Shown piece after piece: positions 58,494 to 64,000 of a DNA stretch of 64,000 nt. The stretch lies in assembly GCA_963776055.1 (NCBI GenBank), contig CAVZLD010000009.1, positions 496,001 through 560,000 on the forward strand, given 5' to 3'. This DNA comes from CAVZLD01 sp963776055 (GTDB lineage Bacteria; Planctomycetota; Planctomycetia; Pirellulales; Pirellulaceae). Position 1 is the first letter of the stretch. Each line of letters opens with the position of its first letter. The position numbers and the translations under genes are program-made. Under the pieces are notes generated by a model that saw only the letters and a program-made list of their open reading frames with translations, was not told the DNA's origin and searched no databases.

Positions 58494-60101
58494 ATGGTCG
58501 TGTGGATGGCTACGAGTTTGGCTTCAAGGATTGAACGATATCGATTGTCATGTGCGATCGCCGTGTTGGTCGGCACGGCCCTATGGCTTGCCACATCGAC
58601 ACCCTCGGCAGGCGATGTTCGGTCAATGTATGCGCGGGCAACGAGTAGTCTTCCTTTCAGCGACATTGATGAGGATGCGAATTCAGGCGGTCCGGATGGG
58701 GGAGAACTTCACGTCGAGGCAACTTCACCAGGAGGTTACTGCGTCCTGTTAACACCCATTGGGTGCACAGAGGGCTACTATGTTCCTGCGGAGTCCAGGG
58801 CGAGTCTCAACCTTGTTGCTGACATCAAGCCGGATCAAAGCGGGCGGTTCGAAGTACGGGGTCACCTTAGTGCGATGGTTCGCGAACCCGGAAGCTTGGG
58901 GGATTTCTCGAACGGGTGGGTAGCGACAGCCTTGTACGAGACATTCATTGATCTCGATCTGCCCGTAGGAGGCAAGATCGCATTCCTCGGTGAATACCGG
59001 CCCAGAAAAGTGAGTGGGGGCACCTTGTGGTTCAGGGGAGGAGCGAATCTGCAAGGGGGTCATTCCATCACGACGAACAGTTATCACATCGTGGGTGTCT
59101 CGCAATGGACCACGGATTTCGACAGTGATGGAAAACCGGTGTTCAGCTACGGAACGTCAACCGACCCGATTCTTCCGTTCCACGAGGATCCTAACCCAGA
59201 GACGGCACCGAGCATTGTACCGGCAGAGGTGACGGGCTTTTTTCTCATCAGCGGCAACCAATTCCTGGCACCGGTGGTTGACGAAGGCCATGGAACGGAG
59301 GACCCAATCTACTTCGACGGAGTCGGGGACGAGCCCGATGAGCCGACACGCACTCGCTCCGCCGAAGGCTATGCCGTTGTCGGTATGAAGGACAGGCCGC
59401 AATTTGCCAGCTTCGGTATTCCGAGCCTCGATCCGCATCTCGGCTACCAGGTGGAGTTTGGGGATGTCACCCTTGATGTCACGGGCAGCGAAGTCGTGGA
59501 CTTCCTGGCAACCGATGCGGAGGGAGTCGCAACGTTTCTGATTCGCGGATTGGAGGAGCAAACGACCGAGGGAATTCCTGGCTTTTTCAAGATGACCTTT
59601 GTTGAGGACGGCACTGCCGCGTTCTCCGTTTTCCCTTTGGTGCTCCCGATCGAGGGTGACTTCGACAAGAGCGGATTTCTGGATGCAGCCGATCTGGACC
59701 TGCAGGCAGCTGCGATGAACGATCCGAACGCGGACCTGGACCTGTACGATGAAAACGAGGATGGCGTCGTGGATCAAGCAGATCGGTGGATCTGGGTACA
59801 CGATCGTCTGGGCACTTGGATCGGTGACTCGGACACCAATGGCCAGTTCGATAGCGGAGACTTCGTAAAGGTCTTCCAGATCGGCAAGTACGAGACGGGG
59901 GAACACGCCGGTTGGGATGAGGGAGACTGGAGCGGCGATGGGGTATTCGATAGCGGAGACTTCGTGATCGCGTTTCAAGATGGTGGCTACGAAAAGGGAC
60001 TGCGGACGCCTGCGCTCGCCGTGCCGGAGCCCACGTCGGCCATCCTACTCTTGGGCAGCTTGGTCGTGATCACGACTCGTCGGCGACGCTTCGATCCCTG
60101 A
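58494..60101 (+). CDS. PEP-CTERM exported protein with dockerin-like EF-hand module
   Basis: A 535-residue intact protein. GGAGAG precedes the ATG. The signal segment is about residues 18-38 (CAIAVLVGTALWLATSTPSAG). The long N-terminal body (residues 45-390) is beta-rich and unrecognised. It is followed by a calcium-binding-like module: GDFDKSGFLDAADLDLQA, DLYDENEDGVVDQADRWIWV, DSDTNGQFDSGDFVKVFQIG, DWSGDGVFDSGDFVIAFQDG. This module closely parallels that in the 17.9 kb LamG protein. The tail VPEPTSAILLLGSLVVI with RRRR is a PEP-CTERM signal. Probably a secreted, exosortase-processed matrix protein that may use the EF-hand module for calcium-dependent contacts. Confidence 0.85.
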   Translation: MVVWMATSLASRIERYRLSCAIAVLVGTALWLATSTPSAGDVRSMYARATSSLPFSDIDEDANSGGPDGGELHVEATSPGGYCVLLTPIGCTEGYYVPAESRASLNLVADIKPDQSGRFEVRGHLSAMVREPGSLGDFSNGWVATALYETFIDLDLPVGGKIAFLGEYRPRKVSGGTLWFRGGANLQGGHSITTNSYHIVGVSQWTTDFDSDGKPVFSYGTSTDPILPFHEDPNPETAPSIVPAEVTGFFLISGNQFLAPVVDEGHGTEDPIYFDGVGDEPDEPTRTRSAEGYAVVGMKDRPQFASFGIPSLDPHLGYQVEFGDVTLDVTGSEVVDFLATDAEGVATFLIRGLEEQTTEGIPGFFKMTFVEDGTAAFSVFPLVLPIEGDFDKSGFLDAADLDLQAAAMNDPNADLDLYDENEDGVVDQADRWIWVHDRLGTWIGDSDTNGQFDSGDFVKVFQIGKYETGEHAGWDEGDWSGDGVFDSGDFVIAFQDGGYEKGLRTPALAVPEPTSAILLLGSLVVITTRRRRFDP

Positions 60102-60559
60102 AGCCGTGTGTCAGAAACTCGTCGGACGGTCGTTGTTTCTTGCGACGAGTTGAGAATGGACCGAATTCGGAACATCGCATGCCCCGGCAGAGGGTCCCGT
60201 CTGGCGGCGTGTGAATCGGGGGCTTCTGACCGGCTAAGATGGGGCTGTCAATGCCCCATCAATCGAACGGTTGTGGAACGCGGATGCAGCCTCCCTTGTT
60301 GGCCTGTTCCGAGAGTGATGAAATGGCAGGCTGTCGCACCAACGACGGCGGAGTTTCCTTGCACTCCTGCGGTGAATTGCTACGCTAAGGGAATGAAGCG
60401 ATAGCGGATAACGCTAATGCAAAAACAAAAGGCACGAGTTTCCTGTGGTCAGTCACAGCAACTTCGTGCCTTTTCTGTTTGTGATGCGGTTATGGTGGTC
60501 CACAGGTGATGCTGGGGAGATCACCTCGAACGTGATCACGATCATAAGAGGAGCTGGAA
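60102..60559. other. intergenic region carrying a leader hairpin
   Basis: 458 bases between two PEP-CTERM genes. The distal part has the leader element at 60403-60474. A second, weaker GGTGAT/ATCACC hairpin is at 60506-60527. Nothing else is supported. Confidence 0.55.
60427..60474 (+). promoter_or_regulatory. terminator-shaped leader hairpin before a PEP-CTERM gene (copy 1)
   Basis: Long near-palindrome with outer arms AAAAGGCACGA (60427-60437) and TCGTGCCTTTT (60464-60474). Inner pairs are CTGTG/CACAG, so almost no loop remains. It is preceded by a small hairpin AGCG-GATAA-CGCT at 60403-60415. It ends 85 bases upstream of the lectin-like PEP-CTERM start and 326 bases after the previous stop, so it fits a 5' leader attenuator better than a plain terminator. 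Confidence 0.65.
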
Positions 60560-61201
60560 ATGAAACCGTTTAGCAACGCCTGTCTACAGTTGGCGTGTGC
60601 GGCCATCGCGTGGCAAATCACCAACTATACGCAAGCCGATCCTGTGCAATGGGAAATCGCGGAGGGAGGAAATGGGCACTTCTACGAAGTAGTGCTGTCT
60701 GGGCCAATCAGTTGGCCCGAGGCCGACAGCGAAGCGAAAGATAGAGGCGGATACTTGGCAACGCTTACATCCTTGGCGGAAAACGAATTCGTATTTAGCT
60801 TGGTCGACAATGATGAATTCTGGATGCCTTTCCCACAGTATAACATCAACTTGGGGCCGTTAATTGGAGGCTTCCAGCCGCCGGGATCGCCTGAGCCCGA
60901 TGGGAATTGGCAATGGGTTACGGGCGAGCCCTTCACTTTCACCAATTGGCATTCTGGTGAACCGAGTAACTTTGGACTCGAGGGTGCTGAAGACGCGCTA
61001 CAATTCTACAACTCGCCTTTCGATCATCGTGCCGGTACATGGAATGACACTACCGGAGATGCGAGTTCCTTGGCTCTGGCGTATGTCGTTGAGTATCCGG
61101 TGCCAGAGACATCGTCTCTGGTACTGGCGTTGATGGGCTTGGCTTCGTGTCGCCATTTATCGCGATGCCGATCTCGCCGGCGACACAGTCAGCTGGAATA
61201 G
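60560..61201 (+). CDS. C-type-lectin-fold PEP-CTERM protein
   Basis: A 213-residue exported protein. AAGAGGAG precedes the ATG. A short signal segment (ACLQLACAAIAW) is followed by a C-type lectin-like domain: FYEVVLSGPISWPEADSEAK, GGYLATLTSLAENEFVF, WQWVTGEPFTFTNWHSGEPS and ALQFYNS...GTWND. These W-x-W-V-TGE, NWHSGEPSN and TWND signatures are those of the CTL fold. The tail VPETSSLVLALMGLA with a basic end is a PEP-CTERM variant (VPET instead of VPEP). Predicted carbohydrate or surface binding, with calcium-site conservation only partial. Its leader hairpin lies 85 bases upstream. Confidence 0.87.
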   Translation: MKPFSNACLQLACAAIAWQITNYTQADPVQWEIAEGGNGHFYEVVLSGPISWPEADSEAKDRGGYLATLTSLAENEFVFSLVDNDEFWMPFPQYNINLGPLIGGFQPPGSPEPDGNWQWVTGEPFTFTNWHSGEPSNFGLEGAEDALQFYNSPFDHRAGTWNDTTGDASSLALAYVVEYPVPETSSLVLALMGLASCRHLSRCRSRRRHSQLE

Positions 61202-61288
61202 TGTCAGGCCGATTGTTTTGACTAACCACCGTATTCCGACACAGTCGTTGCCCGGGCCAGAGTGACTCACCTACGGGGATGACAGGTG

Positions 61289-61711
61289 ATGGGTGAATGC
61301 TGTCTTGAAATTGTCGCCAGCTTGTCCGAGCTTTTTGAAGCACTCATCAAAATGCTAGACAAGCATCGTGTTGATTGTGTTACGGAACCTCCGCACACGA
61401 TCGTGGTGAAAGGCGAGTATTTGGGAGATGTTGAAGATTTGTTGTGTGAGCGGGTCTACGAGGAAGTCATTGGCACGCATTACCATCTGACTTGCGACGA
61501 GGCTGACGACGAGCGAGCGACTAGCGACTACTTGAAATCGCACGGGATTCCCTTTATTGAACACCGTTTTGAGGGCGATCTAGCGTTTATTATCAATCGT
61601 CGACACGATCCGGACGACTGGGATCGATTGGAACACCGCAAATCGGCGCGAGATGAGCTACACCGCCAATCGTTCCCCAGGAAAAGAATCCTTAATTTGA
61701 CGCAGAGTTGA
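61289..61711 (+). CDS. hypothetical protein, no recognised family
   Basis: 140-residue acidic cytoplasmic-looking protein (MGECCLEIVASLSELFEALI, DKHRVDCVTEPPHTIVVKGE, RATSDYLKSHGIPFIEHRF). No signal peptide or membrane helix. Two alpha-beta segments are suggested, the second with FEGDLAFIINRRHDPDDWDR. An ATG at 61289 is preferred over the GTG three bases upstream. It is 87 bases after the lectin-like gene. Coding is supported by its length and its protein-like composition, but the function is unknown. Confidence 0.55.
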   Translation: MGECCLEIVASLSELFEALIKMLDKHRVDCVTEPPHTIVVKGEYLGDVEDLLCERVYEEVIGTHYHLTCDEADDERATSDYLKSHGIPFIEHRFEGDLAFIINRRHDPDDWDRLEHRKSARDELHRQSFPRKRILNLTQS

Positions 61712-61804
61712 CGGATGGTCAAAATGGCGTTTTGAGATGCGTCATCAATCGAAGGATTAAGAAGCGGGCCGCGAGTATTCCGCGAAAATGACAACAGGGT
61801 GTCA

Positions 61805-62095
61805 ATGCCAAAGCTCGATTCACTGACGTTCTACATCTTGAACGCAATGGCCGATGATTGGGAGTCCATCGTCCAGATTGAACCGCAGATCAATGAATTC
61901 CACGGCTCAGCCACCCGCGAAGAGATATTCGAGGTAATTCACAGTTTGCATGCGGGCGGGTTTCTTCGGGCGATGGACGAGAACGGATACGGCATCAACG
62001 GGTATCCTTCTGAGCAAGACACCGCATGGTTTTCGATGACCGACACAGGGCTTGCCCTATTCGAGGAAAACATGGAGTACTACGGCGACGATTGA
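61805..62095 (+). CDS. small hypothetical protein, winged-helix-like
   Basis: 96 residues from ATG 61805 (GTG at 61799 also possible). MPKLDSLTFYILNAMADDWE, EEIFEVIHSLHAGGFLRAMD and TAWFSMTDTGLALFEENMEY have the rhythm of a small winged-helix domain (helix, helix, beta hairpin with W-F-S-MTDTG-ALFE). Such proteins may bind DNA or serve as immunity-type proteins; I cannot choose. It follows the previous hypothetical gene by 93 bases on the same strand, so they may be paired. Confidence 0.55.
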   Translation: MPKLDSLTFYILNAMADDWESIVQIEPQINEFHGSATREEIFEVIHSLHAGGFLRAMDENGYGINGYPSEQDTAWFSMTDTGLALFEENMEYYGDD

Positions 62096-62532
62096 AGCCC
62101 TATCGGTGCCGTCCGATTTAACCACCGGAAGACGGAACTGCCCCATAACCCGGTGGTGGGGCCGTTCAGAGGTCCGATTCCGTCGATGTTGGATCGGGTA
62201 GAATGAGGGCCTCGAAAGCGTCCCGAGAATAGAACGGTTCTGAATCGCTAAGAGAGTCTTGCATGGTGGGCCTTGTCCGATGCGAAAAGTGTCCTCAAGC
62301 TGACCGATGATCAACCACGGAATTTCGTTGCTATCTCAGATGCCGTGTTGACTCGGAAAACGGGCGCGTTAGGCTGACCGAATCGTCGCTAACGAGGCGA
62401 GGGCTGCTCATCCAGACGAGCACGGCACGAGGTACCTGAAGCTAATCGCGGAACCTGCGTGCCTTTTTTGTTGGGATTTGGATGACGATCCGTATCGATC
62501 TGCATTGTCCATCCCGATAGCCGGGGGTGATC
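62096..62532. other. intergenic region carrying a leader hairpin
   Basis: 437 bases without a gene. It contains leader hairpin copy 2 at 62424-62469, about 60 bases before the next PEP-CTERM start. Nothing else was recognised. Confidence 0.5.
62424..62469 (+). promoter_or_regulatory. terminator-shaped leader hairpin before a PEP-CTERM gene (copy 2)
   Basis: Arms GGCACGAGGTACC (62424-62436) and GGAACCTGCGTGCC (62450-62463) pair with few mismatches, followed by six T residues. It shares GGCACGAGG and the T-tract with copies 1 and 3. It lies 63 bases before the start codon at 62533 and 328 bases after the preceding stop. Confidence 0.65.
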
Positions 62533-63656
62533 ATGAGACCGCAGATACTCTTCCGATTCGTTTCCCTTGCGTTGGTGGTCGCTTGCTGCCGACCCAGGGC
62601 TCGGTCAGATGGTGTTTGACGACGGCCAGGAGCACGTTCTGACCGAGGACATCGATCAACCGGTCATCGTCAGCAATCAAAGCCGCCTCGACGTGCGCAG
62701 ATGAGCGGAAACCTCCAGGTGAATGATGCGACGGTTGAACTGAGTGCTGGCGGCGACATCTGGAAAGATGCCTCTTTCGACAACAACGCCAACCTAATCG
62801 TCAACGGCGGGGGAGACGATTACCTAAGTTTTTCGGCCGAGGTCCACGATTCCAATGTCGTCGTTAACAGCGGTTATGGTCCTTACGTCAACGCCGATGG
62901 CAACTCGGTCGTTACCGTCAACGGTGGTTCACTCGGCCCCACGTCCGCTACAGATGCGTCGTTGGTCGTATCAACGGCGGCCATATCGGCACCCATTTCG
63001 AGTATCTGTCCACCGGACCTGCTCTTCGACTGGAAGATTCAGCAAGGCTGCAAATTTTGGATGGGGGCATTGGGGGTTACTTGGGGGAAATGGGGATGTC
63101 CGGCCTGTCTTCGGCGCAAATGTCGGGTGGTTCGATTGGCGGCTGGAGTAACGGCGGCTCAGAACCCTTGGTGGTTTCCGGCAGCAGCGTCTTTCGAATG
63201 TCGGGGGGCGAAGTTTCGGGCGCGATAGTTGGCGAAAACGGTGTGTTTGAAATGTCAGGAGGCCATGTCTATACGTGGAGTCTCGAATGGGCAGTCGGGT
63301 TGTCCGTTTCGGGCAACGCTCAGCTAGAAGTGACTGGCGGACAGATTGGTGCGCAAGGCGAGTGGGGGGATTGGGAGGGGCCATGGGGCGATGGCGGGGA
63401 CGTGGAACTAGCGGTGTGGGGGGTGGGCAACGCCGTCATCTCTGGCCGCAACTTCAATTTTCCACTGTTCGAGCCGGTCCAGCCGCTGGAAGGTACGCTC
63501 GTTGGCACACTTCGAGACGGCACCTCGATCGAGTGGCGATTCCGGCAAAGTGAAACGGCCACGATCATGCTGGTACCGGAGCCGAGTGCGTGGTTGCTGT
63601 TGGCGATGGGCTTACTACCGTGGCTGATCGATCGCCGAAGTCGTTGTTCCGTTTAA
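62533..63656 (+). CDS. PEP-CTERM repetitive beta-helix-like protein, frameshifted three times
   Basis: About 373 residues joined. The ATG at 62533 begins a signal peptide (MRPQILFRFVSLALVVACC). Frames then change near 62585, 62700 and 62985. After the first shift comes GLGQMVFDDGQEHVLTEDID. The body is rich in short beta repeats of V-N-G-G and S-G-G type: NLIVNGGGDDYLSFSAEV, VTVNGGSLGPTS, AQMSGGSIGGWSNGGSE, FRMSGGEVSGAIVGENGVFE, LEVTGGQIGAQGEWG. These suggest a right-handed beta-helix. The tail VPEPSAWLLLAMGLLPWL with DRRSR is PEP-CTERM. Leader hairpin copy 2 lies upstream. The breaks may be sequence errors. Confidence 0.8.
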
Positions 63657-63935
63657 CCACCCATTGATGACGCACAGTCAGGAGCGCCCCGACTGCCTCT
63701 GCCGGGTGGTATGAAGGTGGGATTCGCAACCACGCTGCCGGACGTACATCCGGGCAGATTCTGTACTCTGAGAAAGGAAGGGTTCTGGAACTTCCAGGCA
63801 TCGATCCATACCGCGTTCTGTCCGAGCCTGACACATCCTCGACAACGCTTCCCGCGACACGGCGTTTCCTTGCGATCCTCAGCCGATCTGATAGGTTGGG
63901 GCAAAACAGCGACAGCGGAGAAAGCTAAACAGAAG
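63657..63935. other. intergenic region toward window end
   Basis: About 280 bases with no gene; a short GGAACTTCCAGG near-palindrome lies at 63788-63799. It leads into leader hairpin copy 3 and the end of the window. Confidence 0.45.
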
Positions 63936-63984
63936 ACGGCACGAGGTTCCTGTGATTGATCACAGAAGCCTCGTGCTGTTTTTT
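63936..63984 (+). promoter_or_regulatory. terminator-shaped leader hairpin (copy 3)
   Basis: Arms ACGGCACGAGGTTCCTGTGA and TCACAGAAGCCTCGTGCTGT pair over nearly their full length with a tiny loop, followed by TTTTTT. It is preceded by AGCGGAGAAAGCT (63914-63926), which matches the AGCGGATAACGCT hairpin before copy 1. It starts 280 bases after the last PEP-CTERM stop; the gene it would precede is outside the window. Confidence 0.65.
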
Positions 63985-64000
63985 CGTATGGCACTAACGG

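Noticed and set aside
1..64000. CRISPR array, rRNA, tRNA, phage or intact insertion sequence
   Set aside because: Looked for on both strands; the repeats present are short palindromes or tandems without CRISPR spacing, and no transposase or structural RNA gene was recognised.

Overview
The window looks like a chromosomal piece of a planctomycete, most likely of the Pirellulales type. The evidence is the combination of seven PEP-CTERM exported proteins, six formylglycine sulfatases, a kinase-WD40 receptor next to an ECF sigma factor, a sortilin-like BNR-repeat protein, and palindromic repeats between the genes. This placement is inferred from gene content; no rRNA or marker gene was seen.

Layout. 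1-1.75 kb: a GH29 fucosidase fragment and an aroE-aroK pair. 2.2-6.3 kb: a PEP-CTERM protein and a long BNR/sortilin propeller protein. 7.3-10.2 kb: a GH130 glycoside phosphorylase coupled to a sodium/solute symporter. 10.6-17.2 kb (minus strand): a CzcA/CusB-type metal efflux operon with a lipoprotein and a Cys/His-rich small protein. 17.9-26.5 kb: two related LamG PEP-CTERM genes flanking an AraC regulator, a sulfatase and an EamA transporter. 27.1-35.2 kb (minus strand): an ECF sigma factor, a Ser/Thr kinase-WD40-TPR protein and a MASE1-PAS-SpoIIE phosphatase, probably one signalling operon. 35.6-46.3 kb: a DUF5060-type hydrolase and five consecutive sulfatases. 46.6-47.2 kb: a beta-carbonic anhydrase. 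47.3-54 kb: a probable exopolysaccharide locus (TackOD1 zinc protein, pseudo-receiver/HlyD fusion, NAD-dependent epimerase, divergent processive GT2 synthase, secreted TIM-barrel-like protein). 54.2-56.6 kb: a decayed integron-type integrase and gene-poor DNA. 56.6-64 kb: a cytidylate-kinase-like protein and a run of PEP-CTERM genes, with terminator-shaped leader hairpins before two of them and a third hairpin at the window end.

Function. The fucosidase, GH130, DUF5060 protein, symporter and sulfatases fit degradation of sulfated, possibly fucose-containing, polysaccharides. The PEP-CTERM proteins and the GT2 locus fit construction of a cell-surface matrix.

Quality warning. About twenty genes are split by 1-2 nt indels even though protein homology continues on both sides. 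The breaks are mostly in long genes, include the housekeeping gene aroE, and many sit in GC-rich runs. I therefore read most of them as sequence errors and give one span per gene. The integrase, with a nonsense codon and an internal deletion, looks truly decayed.

The candidates for something undescribed are the pseudo-receiver/HlyD/TackOD1/GT2 locus, the PEP-CTERM leader hairpins, and an interspersed repeat whose hairpins keep a constant CTGGAAG loop while the stems change in a compensated way.
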